A stretch of DNA of 64,000 nt from Hygrocybe punicea (Eukaryota > Basidiomycota > Agaricomycetes > Agaricales > Hygrophoraceae). A program made the translations under genes and the position numbers. The DNA lies in contig OY744469.1 of the NCBI GenBank assembly GCA_963556145.1, positions 1,612,001-1,676,000 on the forward strand, written 5' to 3'. Position 1 is the first letter of the stretch, and the number at the start of each line of letters is the position of its first letter. The notes beneath the pieces were generated by a model. That model worked only from the letters and a program-made list of their open reading frames with translations, did no database searches and was not told the DNA's origin. This document shows positions 34,040-44,797 of the stretch, piece by piece.

Positions 34040-34429
34040 GAGGAGATCGGAGTTTATGGTAGAGAGAACAAAGAGGCCTTGTGTTAAACTCATGGCACAC
34101 CTAACCGACTAATCACATGAGTTATGGATGAAACATGTATCTCATAATATTTACCTCTGATCAATGCTCACAATGTGGTGACTTGAGGGTGATTAAATGT
34201 GTGGTAGATGAGCTGTACAAATCATGAAAAACAGCACAATGCATAGCTGGTGTGCAGATATGTATGAGACCACATGTAATATGTGGAAGCTACTGGAAAT
34301 GGAAGAAATGAGTTCTGCATGTTTGGCAGATGAATACCTCAGTTGGGAGTAACAGCCCAACACATGTTCATTGAGGACACAATATATGTTGTGTGAATGC
34401 TAAATATCCAAGAAGGTCCAAACACAGAT
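34040..34429. other. No gene identified
   Basis: Unique AT-rich sequence following the decayed minus-strand gene. No repeat or ORF worth reporting. Confidence 0.4.
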
Positions 34430-34431
34430 AG

Positions 34432-34600
34432 TTGGCCAACCCATGCCTGCTGGGAAGCCAATATATGGCAGAGGGTCAGCCAACCCATGCCTGATGGGCA
34501 GCCAATATATGGCAGATGGTCAGCCAACCCATGCCTGATGAGCAGCCAATATATCCCAGAGGGTCGGCCAACCCATGTCTGATGGCCAGCTGAAACCCCC
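34432..34600. repeat. 44-bp tandem repeat, four copies
   Basis: Units begin CAGCCAACCCATGCCTGATG and contain GCAGCCAATATATGGCAGA. They start at about 34436, 34480, 34524 and 34568, a strict 44-bp period with a few mismatches. Confidence 0.85.
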
Positions 34601-34709
34601 ACTGGGTGTTGTGGGAAATATCCCCTGGTTGGCCAACCCACTCGGACTAGCCAGATGTATGCCTCGGCCAAGCCATCTGCCTTGGGAAAAGATATTGGTT
34701 GGCCGAGGT

Positions 34710-35614
34710 TAGTTAATGGCACGGGTAACCCCCAGGTACAACTGGGTGTACCCGTACCTGTACCTGGCTTTACCTGTACCTGTGGCAATGGGTACGGGTT
34801 CTGGTGGGTATGGGTCCGGGTATGCCTAGTTACCTGGGGGTATCCCACCACAATGTGGTGGGGTGCTGGTGAGGTGTCACCGGTGAGGTCTCGAACCCCC
34901 TGCAACCTCGCGAATGCAGCCCAATGTCAATTGACGTTGGGGTTGCATACTCGTGAGGTGTTGGCCAGGGGGGCAGGGACCGGGGCACTGGTGCCAGGAA
35001 CCTCGCGAATGGCACAGGGGTGCCACTCGCGAGGTTTTAGTGGGGGGTGGGGGCTTGCAATTGTGTTGGCCAGGGGGGTGGGGACCTGGGCACTGGTGCC
35101 TGGAACCTCACAAACGGCACAGGAGTGCCACTTGTGAGGTTTTAGTGAGGGGTGGGGGAGTGCAATTGTGGTTCCTGTAACCTCGCGAATGGCACACCGA
35201 CGTTGGTGTGCCGTTTGCGAGGTGTTAGCAGGGGTGTGAACAAGACACAGGGGTGGGGACCTGCTGTCGTGGTTTACCGTTATTGTCGTTGAATTAGTTT
35301 GTATAATATAAAAAGTATAAAAATTGACGTACCTGGTGCAGCGGGGTTGGGTGCACCACTCCCCGCTGCTGTTCCCGTCATCTCCTACCTGTGTCTACCG
35401 CCGTTTCATTGTCATTTCATTGTGCTCGTCATTGTTGTTGAAGGAAATCATATGTCACGGGACCGTGACAGTACCCGTGAGCTAACCCGTGAAAACCCAT
35501 ACCCGCTGCACGGGTACGGGTTTGTCACAGATCCCGATGTGGCTACCCATACCCGTACCCGGGCCTACCCATAGGAAAAACCTGCACGGGTTCATGTACC
35601 CATGCAATACACTA
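34710..35614. mobile_element. hAT-like element (905 bp) containing four short palindromes
   Basis: Near-identical 8-bp duplications GCCGAGGT (34702-34709) and GCCAAGGT (35615-35622) flank it. The ends read TAGTTAATGGCACGGGTA and, on the other strand, TAGTGTATTGCATGGGTA. Subterminal regions are rich in GGGTACGGGT words in inverted orientation. The centre carries four short palindromes (see 34906-35222). No transposase is encoded. Confidence 0.75.
34906..35222. repeat. Four short palindromes with CCTCGCGAA ends
   Basis: Palindromes at 34906-34958, 35001-35034, 35106-35139 and 35181-35222 all have ends CCTCGCGAA/TTCGCGAGG or variants (CCTCACAAA/TTGTGAGG). The first has CAATTG at its centre. They are followed by TTTTAG or TGTTAG and are spaced about 80-100 bp apart, partly as a tandem duplication (GCCAGGGGGG..GGCACTGGTGCC) of the intervening sequence. 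Confidence 0.8.
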
Positions 35615-35622
35615 GCCAAGGT

Positions 35623-36199
35623 CAGCTGGCCCACTTCAAGTGGGAATTGTCCATCTCGGCTGACCCATGTTTCATGGAAAAGATATGCTGAAAAGGCTCA
35701 ACCTGTGCAACTTACACTGATTTAAACACATGTGACTTTGACATTCTCACTATATCTTAACCGCACAACCTGGTCTCAACACAATGAAACACCACCATTA
35801 AACACATCCTACATGTTTGGACACCGAGTCTGATGCAAGAAATGTAATTCAACTGGTCTCTTCTCTTCATTTCAACGACTTTCATGTGATATTTGCCTTT
35901 ATTTGAAATCCTTCGCTATTCTGACTGCTGTTGAATGGGTATGCTCTCAAGGCCGGCATCTTCTTCAATTCACATGAAATTGGCTCTCGATCTGGTCATT
36001 GACAATGCATCATCTTAAATATTGTTTGTGTTGCTGAACTCCCTTCTGTAGTCTGTACCCATGGAACCTTGGCAGTGATGCCTGGTGCCATGGGTAAATG
36101 CATACCCTTTGTTCCCCATGGGTAATTAGGACCTGCAGCCACAGCAGGTATGGGGCAGAGTTTAAAAACCTGCAGGTCACCCGTTATACCCTAGACACC
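35623..36199. other. No gene identified
   Basis: Unique sequence to the right of the 34710-35614 element. It ends in GTATGGGG and ACCTGCAGGT words similar to element interiors, so older element debris is possible. Confidence 0.3.
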
Positions 36200-36718
36200 A
36201 ACAGTCCCCACCAATATCCAATGACAATGAAGCTGGCCCACTAACATCCAACACCAAACACCCAATGGAAAATGGCCCATCAAGGCCACAAGCATCCACT
36301 GGCAATAATGATGGTCCTGTTGGATGCCAATGCTGACACCACTGAGGAAGATGGTGAGCCCAAGTGGGTGGCAAGGCCCCTGTTGGACACCAATGATGAT
36401 GCACCCAATGGAGAGGTCCCACCAAGCTGCAAAGGGTCCAACAATGACGATGATGGCCACATTAGACACCAATGATGATGCCAATGATGACAGTGAGCCC
36501 AAGTGGATGTCAAGGCCCCATTGGACACCAACAATGATGATGGTGGATGGCCCCACCAACACCAAATGGAAGCCCACCAATGTGCAACCAAGATGGCCCC
36601 AACATCCAATGATAATGAACGGCCCCACCAATGGCCAATGGCCAACATCCAACGACAATGGCCCCTCAAAAGACCAACAACCAACACTCACCACCCAACA
36701 GAGATGGCCCCACCAACA
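36200..36718. repeat. Imperfect CAATG/GGCCCCA minisatellite-like tract
   Basis: Words such as CACCAATGATGATG, ATCCAATGACAATG and GGCCCCACCAA recur irregularly every 20-60 bp over about 500 bp. This keeps several frames open on both strands. I see no protein family. Confidence 0.6.
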
Positions 36719-36768
36719 CCTTGTGAATCATGCCGCCACATCAATTGATGTGTGCCATCTTCACAAGG
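36719..36768. repeat. 50-bp palindrome, CCTTGTGAA...CAATTG...TTCACAAGG
   Basis: A third element of the same design (CACATCAATTGATGTG centre) directly abuts the left target duplication of the 36771-38142 element. A weaker relative with GTCAATTGATG centre lies near 37680-37740. Confidence 0.75.
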
Positions 36769-36770
36769 TA

Positions 36771-38142
36771 TAGGCTATGGCATGGATACAGGTAAATCCA
36801 TATCTGTGGCGATCCATTCCCATACCCGCACGGGTACGGATTGGTTAATTTGTCTCAGACCCATGGATATGGATACCACTGGATATGGCAATAGTTGTGA
36901 CAACTAATTACTTTAGCAGGAACAACCACCAGAACGCGATGACGTGATGACAACATCAATGCAACAGAAGGAGAATGGCCAGGAGGGTGGTGTGCCCACC
37001 GAACTAGTGATGGACAGGTTCGGTTTGGTCCGGTTCAGGCCAAAAAAATCCGAACCTTGAACCAAACCTAAGGTTCAGTTCAGTCAATACGCTGAACCTT
37101 GAACTGAACCTCAGGTTCAGGTTCAAACAGGTTCAGTTCAGGTTCACCCTGATCTGAACCCTGAACCAAACCTGTAAGTGTATCATAGGGCTAGATTACA
37201 TTTTTATTCAGTATAAATGCCTTTACTTTATACCTTGTGGTTATATAGCATGAACAAAGGTTCCTTTAGAGCAAATTGTATGTATTACTGTACATTTGTA
37301 TCACTTAAAGCTAACTTGACTGAACCTTGAACTGAACTTAGGTTCGGTTCATGTAGGTTCAGGTTCAAACCCAGGTTCAGAACCGAACTGTACCATCACT
37401 ACACCGAACAGCCCAGATACATGCCCCCAACCCAGCCTTTAGGACATTTGCTAACCCTCCCAACAACCACCCACCAACCACACCTCCCAATTGTGCCTCA
37501 CAACAACCATGCCTCATGGACACACATCAACGCATGTTCACAAGGTCTCCAGCACAGAAGAATACACAGGGACCTCACAAACACGCGCAAATGTGTCAAC
37601 TGACATGTAGGGCTCATGCGGTGCACCCACCCCTTGTGAACAAGGTTAACCCTGAGTGTGAAGCCCACCAGAGACCCCCGCATCTATCCCACAAGGGTGA
37701 CGACAATGTCAATTGATGTGCACCTGGCCCATGCAAGGTGTAGGGACCTGTGGGAGGCATTCTGGGATGGCAATGCATCTCACATCAACAACAACAACAA
37801 TGGCAACACAGCAACACCAGCAACACGTCGACAATGGCTGTGAAGCGTCAACAACGGTGATGGCACGATGTGTCAACCTGGACATGGCAGGATGTTCGCG
37901 AGAACAACACTGGGCTGGCAACTGCCCAATGTAATTGTAGTATATACTGTATATTCAGTAGTATAATAATATCTAGATATAATTATCATAGTACCCATAC
38001 TCGTACCCATGGATAATCCATATCCATGGGTAAAGTATCTGTGGGAAAAATCTGTGCCTGACGGATACACGGGTATGGATTTTCACGGATATGGATACAG
38101 ATCAGAAAATTTGTATCCATGGATTACCCATGCCATAGCCTA
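36771..38142. mobile_element. hAT-like element (1372 bp) with a nested MITE
   Basis: Ends are TAGGCTATGGCATGGAT and ATGGATTACCCATGCCATAGCCTA, flanked by ACAAGGTA (36763-36770) and ACAAGTTA (38143-38150), one mismatch. Subterminal sequence is rich in CCATGGATATGGATAC words in both orientations. The interior has no transposase and contains a second element at 37005-37401. Confidence 0.8.
37005..37401. mobile_element. Nested hAT-like MITE (397 bp)
   Basis: Perfect 8-bp duplications CACCGAAC (36997-37004, 37402-37409). Terminal repeats TAGTGATGGACAGGTTCGGT and TAGTGATGGTACAGTTCGGT. The interior is AT-rich between GGTTCAGGTTC-rich arms. Related by its ends and GGTTC words to the 32249-33585 element, so both may be mobilised by the same hAT transposase. 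Confidence 0.9.
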
Positions 38143-38150
38143 ACAAGTTA

Positions 38151-38867
38151 TGGATTGCCATGTCATGCTGGGTGTATGGGCCCACCATCAAGAACCTGGT
38201 GATTGATGTGCACTGCAAGGTACTAATGATTTCAGCAAGAAATATCTTTTGCTGTTTATTCATGATGATAAAATCCATATTTATTTTACCACTGGATAAA
38301 ATGCACCTTCTATGTCACCTACCCTGGACCCAATGATTCACATTATCACTCCATTACTAAAAATGACCTTCAGATGCCTGCTGATATTACTGAGGCAAAT
38401 AGAATTGGGTAGATATCCTACAAGTTGTCATGGTTCTAGAGAATTGGTTTCAGATGAATGAATCAAGTATACATGAAAGACTGTGGGTGCAGATGTTGTT
38501 CCCTAACTCAGCTAATAATTGAGTGCTGCATACAGGTTACAGAGTTAATTGGTTACAAACCCAGCACAAGATTTTATTGGTGGAAGGAACAAGCTGTTTG
38601 ACTTGACCATGAGATGAAATGAACAACCAATTACATCAAATTTTATAAGGAAAGTAGGAAAAGTGGGTAAATGAGGCAAAAATGGATGGCAACAAGTCAT
38701 TCCCCAATCAGGATTGAAGCTATGCCTATGAGGAAGTTCAGACAAGGGCAAGGTTGGAGTTGATAAGTGGATGTCATTTGTGTCAATCAATTTTGGGAGA
38801 TGAGTGGTAAAAGAACATTTTTGACATTAAGTTGAACTATCATGTTTGTCATTGTATGTATGATTGG
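38151..38867. other. No gene identified
   Basis: AT-rich unique sequence. Open frames are short and without features. Confidence 0.35.
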
Positions 38868-39513
38868 CCTGAACTGCCAGGTTATCCTGAGAAAATCAGC
38901 CTAGACCATATCAGTTGGACCAGGATATATCCTCAGAAAATCAGCCTAGATGATTTCAGTTGGACCAGGATATATCCTGAGAATATCAGCCTAGACCATG
39001 CCAGTTGGCCAGAATATATCCTGCAGGAACCAGCCTCAACCATGTGAGTTGGGCCAGGATATATCCTGAGAAAATCAGCCTAGACCAGCTCAGTTGGGTC
39101 AGGATATCCTGTGGGAACTAACCTAGACCATGTCATTGGGCCAGGATATATCCTGAGAAAAATCAGCCTAGACTATCTCAGTTGGACTGGATATATCCTG
39201 CATGAACTAGCCTAGACCAGTTGAGCCAGGATATATCCTGACAAAATCAGCCTGGACCATCCTAGTTGGCTCAGGATATATCCTGGGAAATCAGCCTGGA
39301 CCATGTCAGTTGGCCCAGGATATATCCTGGGAACATCAGCCTGGACCATCTCAGTTGGGCCAGGATATATCCTGAGAGCATCAGCCCAGACCATTCAAGT
39401 TGGCCCAGGATATATCCTGACAATATCAGCCTGGACCATCCCAGCTAGGCCAGGATATATCCTGAGAACATCAGCCTAGACCATCCTAGTTGGCTCAGGA
39501 TATATCTCAGCCT
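38868..39513. repeat. About 15-copy minisatellite, 45-50 bp unit with AGGATATATCCT palindrome
   Basis: Units read CAGGATATATCCTGAG, then AAATCAGCCTAGACCAT and CAGTTGGGC, with point changes and small indels between copies. Every unit contains the 12-bp palindrome AGGATATATCCT or a close variant. The array begins near GGTTATCCTGAG (38879) and ends with a truncated unit near 39500. Confidence 0.9.
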
Positions 39514-39614
39514 GATTCAGCTATCCCCAAGTGAGTTGGGCAATCTCATTTTCAGGCATCCCAAGTGAGTTGGCAATATCTTGCTGAATGCCCTTGAAGA
39601 TGGTAATGAGCCAT

Positions 39615-40479
39615 TGTAGAGGGTCCTTGACCCTCTGCATCTATATCCTCGATATATCACGTATCTGCATGAACCTGTTGCTCCCAACGACTCACATTTG
39701 AAACTGACATAACCCAGCATAGCCCAACATATACTGATCTGACATGGCTGCTCTTGTACTGAATCTGCCAAGCTCATTAGTCCCAGAATCCCAAATACTA
39801 AGGGACGGATCTCATTGAACACAATTCCCATTTTCAGACTTGCCCAATATTTACATCCCCTTGTCCTTATGGAGATATATACAACATTTAGATCTTTTTT
39901 CTTGAATATTCATTTTCCTCTCCATTTTGATTTCCTCATTGCATTGCAACCCACCTCTTCACATCCCCATTCTGACTGTCTTTTGTAGTTTTCCATCAGC
40001 TGAAATAGACATGACCAAAAGTAGAACTACCCACCCATGTACTATAAAATGGTTCTTGATGACCATACAAAAATAAGATACCCTCAGTCCTCATTGTCTT
40101 ACACTCAGAATTCCTTTTAAAAATCCTTTCACATGCTTGTCCCCATAGCCTCTTAGACTTTTGTAGTTGACCTTGTCATCCTTGTCTTTGTCCATATTAT
40201 TTGTTCATCATTCCTGACCTGACCTGCTGTACCCGACATCATCAGCATCATTGGGTTCATCATTATTTGTCCATTTTCAGTCTGCTTTACCTTGATTTGT
40301 CTGTCTTTTGTTGGCTTCATCATTATTTGTCCAATTTTCATAGTTTATCATCAGTTTCATCTATATTCATCCATTTTTGTAGTTTTACATGGTGGCTTTA
40401 CATTTTACTTCTCTTAGTATTCTTTTACTGTCATTCCTGACACTGATTATCCTAGTCACTTCTATGCTGACACCCACAG
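39615..40479 (+). repeat. Solo or 5' LTR of an LTR-retrotransposon
   Basis: The start TGTAGAGGGTCCTTGACCC matches the 21426 copy, followed by shared words in the same order (ATATCACGTATCTGCATGAAC, TTATGGAGATATA, TATA-like ACTATAAAATGG at about 40040, CTGTACCCGACATCATC). The right boundary is estimated near GACACCCACA at about 40470-40480. No coding region follows, so it is a solo LTR or a truncated element. C to T differences from the first copy are frequent. Confidence 0.6.
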
Positions 40480-40709
40480 GTTAGGATTTACATTCCGCAG
40501 CCACCCTGATCTCCCCATTACACCATCTGCTACTAATATACAGGTACATGTTAGCACATCAAATTGGTTTTTAGAGATTGTTGGAAACTACAGTTACAGG
40601 CATAAGACTATAGATAAAGTACATACAGAGTCCTTTTATACCTAGGGAATATACACTAGAATATTCCTAATGCTTACTAACAGTATTACTAATTAGTCCA
40701 GAATCAGAT

Positions 40710-40910
40710 TAGTGTTGCCTCAACTCAGCTGGTCAGGAAAAGCTGATCCCAGTTCTGATTATTTGGTGCACAACCAGCTTTCTCACAGGCTGATATTTTG
40801 TAGCTATAGACCACAGCTACAAAATATCAGCTTGTGAGAAAGCTGGTTGTGCACCAAAAAATCAGAACCGGGATCAGCTTTTCCTGACCAGTCAAGTTGA
40901 GGCAACACCA
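40710..40910. mobile_element. Near-perfect hairpin MITE (201 bp)
   Basis: Arms of about 90 bp are almost exact complements, from AGTGTTGCCTCAACT and AGTTGAGGCAACAC at the ends to TTTTGTAGCT/AGCTACAAAA at the centre. The ends T(A/G)GTGTTGCC resemble those of the hAT-like elements above. An exact 8-bp target duplication is not evident (AATCAGAT left, GTCCAGAT right). Confidence 0.75.
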
Positions 40911-41049
40911 GTCCAGATAAGTCTACATAATTCTCTGCTTGAGTGGCGGATTCCACATAATTCCAATAGAGATAAAGTGAAAAGCCTGGGGATACATAAG
41001 ACTATATCTACTTGAATAATCTTGGTTTTCCTTGGCCATTCACACCAGC

Positions 41050-41155
41050 CTAGCTTGCCTGACCTGCTGAGACCAACCTGGCTTGTCCGCTCACCTGACC
41101 TGCTCAGACCAACTTGTCTTGCCTGACCTGCTCAGACCAACATGGCTTGCCTGAC
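41050..41155. repeat. Three copies of a 30-40 bp tandem repeat
   Basis: CTTGCCTGACCTGCTCAGAC followed by CAACWTGG is repeated three times, with one unit extended by CCGCTCAC. The rest of 40911-41585 shows no gene. Confidence 0.65.
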
Positions 41156-41585
41156 TAGGGCGTGATGTACTCAGGCTGAAGTGGTGAACCTTGCAAAGTC
41201 CAGAGGTAACTTACATTCCCTTACAGGTCATGTCATGAGAGTGATTGGTCCCCCAGGACCTGGTTGTTCCTATAAGGTATATTGTCCTATATTCGGCAGG
41301 ACCTTTTGCTGATGCTACTCTTCAGCAGGTGCAACTGCACTGGCAGGTAATTGGCAATGCTAGGAAAATATCCCCTGCAACCTGGCATTGCACCACACTT
41401 GTAGGTTTCATCATTTCTACTTTGTCTCAGTAACTATCGACTAAACAGCACTGCCAATGCAAAAACCAGCCCAGCGACGTCAAACCACCAACGAACAAAA
41501 GTGCCATGCCACATGATCACTCCCGGCGAGTACTAGGGTATTACAATGTTCTGGGAAATAGATGCCCAGAATAAATTAGTTTGCA

Positions 41586-43931
41586 TCAGAGGCGTTGGCC
41601 TGTTTGATAGTTAAAACGACTGCATTGATAGTATAAGCACAATGATACAATGACTTGGGGAACAGGACTCACGCGCTGCATACAGTGCACTGTTATTGGA
41701 TCATGTCAAGGACGAGGAGGCAGGGAAGATCAAATGTTGGAACAAACCGTCATGTGATCACAACCAGTGATTCTTTCAACCGTTGATTGACAACCTACAG
41801 GAGATTGTTAACAAATGACTGTTCCTCTATTGTCATGACTTGCCTGGACAAAGTTGCCAGCGTCGCTGTTTCCTGAGGGCATCAAACTCCAATCTTCCGT
41901 CACATGAATGCTGGGTCGCGGGATTCTTCACGGCCACCGAACAACTCTTGCACCATCTATGGTGGCACCGTGGGACGGGGCAAGTAATAAACTCAACAGC
42001 TGCATAATCTTCTTTGGCCAAAAAAAATGAACTGTTGCATCTATGCAGCGGTGAGGAAAGGCAAAGCGCATATGTCAGGAATACCCCACCCTCGACATTC
42101 CACCAACACTGCAAAGGGGCGGAGTTCAAGTTCATACCAAATGGCTCGTTCCTCTTCAGTGATGCCCACTTGTCTTGCCATGGCCTCCGTGATAGCTGGT
42201 TTCAACTGAGTGTCGTTATTGCGGATTAAGGAGTTGGGGTGACGTTACCACTTCGTGTTGGTTGCCCCGCGCAAGTGGGACAATGGATTGGAAAACGCCT
42301 CGCTTGCAGGTCCGTGCTGATGAGACGCTTGAGACTCTGCGAACACACCATGTGGTTACATGGCTCAATGCGACTTCCGTCGGTTTCCGGATGCGATTCC
42401 AGGCAAATCGAGCAATCAAATGTGCGCTGGAGAACGTTGGAAATGATTAAATACAGTCGCTTGAATAATTGAATGTCATGTGCCCACTACTTGGTTGGCA
42501 TTATGAGAATAAGCCATCTCCAACAAGGCACATCGCAAAGCGACAACCTCCCGCTTGGACCGTGCTGCCCTGGCATCACTTGCGGCAGTGATGGATTCAT
42601 TTTCGGCTTCCAAGTCGCGGATCTGGCGGCGCAGGGTGGCCGTCTCCGAGATTCGGTCCGCGGCCTCCATCTCTAACCTCTCCCGTTCGCTAGCTAGTAC
42701 ACGGTTCCGATGATCCAGGTCAGCATTCGCCAATCGCAGAGCAGAGAGTTGCGTCTTTAACCCATTCAGCTCAGCGTTCACCTCATCCAAATGTGTGACT
42801 CGAGCAGCAAGAGAAGTGTTTTGAGCCTCTAACCTGCGGACTTCGTCACACAGGACTTCTGCTTCACGCCGTAATTGGTCCAGTTCAACGTTGTCTGTCA
42901 CTGGCCTGCGTCCCTCGGTGAGTGCTTGCGATTTCAAATGGGAGTTTTCGGCTTGCAACCTCAATATAGCCCGGCTCGAGTCGAAATGTCCCAAAGCAGG
43001 CAAGTCAGCGCCTTGCGGATTGGAAAAAAATATGTGGGCAGAGAAGTGGTGTGCTTGCCACGAGGTGGTGCTGACAGTTAACAGCACAGTTATATGATGA
43101 GCGATGGGAAGCAGTGATGGGCTGATAATCAACCCGGCGCCATCGGGATGAGACGTCCTCGGATTTGCATCGAATAGAACGAAAAACTGTTTGTCAGAGA
43201 TCACAAACCGCACGCATGTAACGATCTCTGGGGCTCGTGCAATCACAACAGCAGCCGAAGTGTTTGATGATCCGAGCTGACTCCTGGAAGATGAAGAACC
43301 ACACAATAAGCACGGCTATTGCACTACGACTGCGAATAATTGAGACTTACGATAGGAGATCCTTGAATTCTGTAAAACTGGGTTCACCGTATATTGTCTC
43401 AGTATGGCTTAGAGACTGTGAGTGTGCAAACAACGGAAGGCCGAGAACGTCGTCGACAGTAAAACGACAATTCGGTGGCCACAAGTCGCAAATGCTCATT
43501 ATCTCCTACAATCTAGTCAGTGCCTATGGTGTGAAATGAGGGCTGAATCGGCTCACTTCCAATGTTTGTTTCGCAACAAGATCCTCAAGGAATGTTTGAG
43601 GCTGTGAAAAATTGGTGTCTTTGGCAAGGAGACATTTGGCACAATACAGCGCAGCGAATCCGCCGGCGGAAAGTCCTTCAAGTTCGTCGACTGAAGGTTC
43701 TCCTTGAATGGCCTTGGAGAGCTCGCTCAACGGATATGAGACGACTTGCAAGCTCCCTCTGAGGATCCTTTGCACGACATCGCACTGCATCTACTCGGCT
43801 CAGGTTTCGCTAGGACGCAAGTAGGGTTGGTTCTGCTGATCAGAGTGGGCTTGGACCACAGGCGTTGCATACTAAGGCGCTCATTTACCGGTCCAGTAAG
43901 GAAGTACAGCTTCTCCAATCGATGAGCCATG
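41586..43931 (-). CDS. RBR-type RING E3 ubiquitin ligase with coiled coil
   Basis: Transfers ubiquitin from E2 through a RING1-IBR-RING2 module. Reading the minus strand, introns at 43556-43506, 43350-43283, 42490-42427, 42248-42196, 42089-42041, 41843-41795 (GC-AG), 41747-41690 and 41672-41620 keep one frame to the TGA at 41588-41586. The protein starts with a variable domain (VDELEGLSAGGFAALYC; MSICDLWPPNCRFTVDD at 43499), then a coiled coil of about 130 residues (LRREAEVLCDEVRRLEAQNT), RING1 (CSICLESHPE, CNHMVC, CPTC), IBR (CRGC, CPVPRCHHRWCKSC) and RING2 (CPGCQSTVERITGCDHMTC, TVCSARF). The 5' end is uncertain: an ATG at 43931 opens MAHRLEKLYFLTGP, but the join to 43790 is unresolved. Substrate is unknown. 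Confidence 0.85.
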
Positions 43932-43990
43932 CAGTCGGTCTCATAGATCTCATAGATTATCGATTACGGATTTATTTATTGATTTATTTA

Positions 43991-44797
43991 TTAGGCACAC
44001 CTGCACCAACCGCAACAAAAAAAAAGAACTAATAGAAAGAGCACCCACACACCAATAACCCAGTTAAAGGACCGTCTGTAACAAAGATGATAAAGAATTG
44101 GCAACATGGGTCGCAAAACACTCACGGTGGAGACCCCTCCTGCGACACCTGCACGTAGTCGAAGAGGGTGTATTGCGGGACCTCCACCGACAACACGTGC
44201 GAGTCCTGACTGAGCCCTGAGACAGAGAAGAGAACGGTGTTGTACTTGACACAGAACTGGTGTGAACAGGTTGTGCCTTCGACGGAAGGTATAGGTGTGA
44301 CCATGATAGGACTTGTATCGTTATCAATGGTGGCACGAACTAGACCACCGTGAGAGTTGATGCGAGGACCTTCATAGTTGACGATGTAGAATTTGACCGC
44401 AATTCCTGTGATAGCCGTACGTCAAGTCAAGCAACTCTAGAAACCCCTGGGTTGACTCACCTTTGAACGGGATCGAGACTACAGATGGGGAACCGAAAGC
44501 TACTGTAAACGCGGTGGAGGAATAACAACCGAACAGAGCAGATTATCTGGATATGAGACAACGTACTGTGACTGAAGCAATATCGTAATCCATTGGGTAC
44601 AGCGAGGTAGAGGGAAACGCAACGCACTAGCTTTGATTGTTTGCTTTCTTGGCGTTCACCCCATGAATTCCCATTTCTTGTGGGTACGCATACCAACCCG
44701 GTCCGTATTGGATTGTGCTGTTCTGGTCGTCGATAGTATGAGAGTAATCCGCTACGACGTGCGAGAGGAGAAGGAACCACAGCAGCCATGGGTGCAT
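43991..44797 (-). CDS. Secreted/membrane beta-sandwich-like protein with C-terminal TM segment
   Basis: ATG at 44797 begins a signal peptide (MHPWLLWFLLLSHVVADYSH) followed by TIDDQNSTIQYGPGW, the N-terminal pattern of a common Agaricomycete family of extracellular beta-rich proteins whose function I do not know. The 3' half is clear: VVSIPFKGIAVKFYIVNYEG, an intron at about 44460-44407, RATIDNDTS, CSHQFC and LFDYVQVSQEG. Splicing 44125-44076 (GTGAGT..TACAG) adds a hydrophobic C-terminus, WVIGVWVLFLLVLFFCCGW, and a stop at 43991-43993, giving a single-pass membrane protein. Exon borders between about 44690 and 44530 are not resolved and one apparent TAG lies there. Confidence 0.6.

Noticed and set aside
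36177..36773. Trp/His/Pro-rich ORFs on both strands
   Set aside because: They derive from the imperfect CAATG/GGCCCCA repeat tract.
38868..39513. CRISPR-like array
   Set aside because: The units are contiguous diverged tandem repeats without unique spacers, in a eukaryotic genome.
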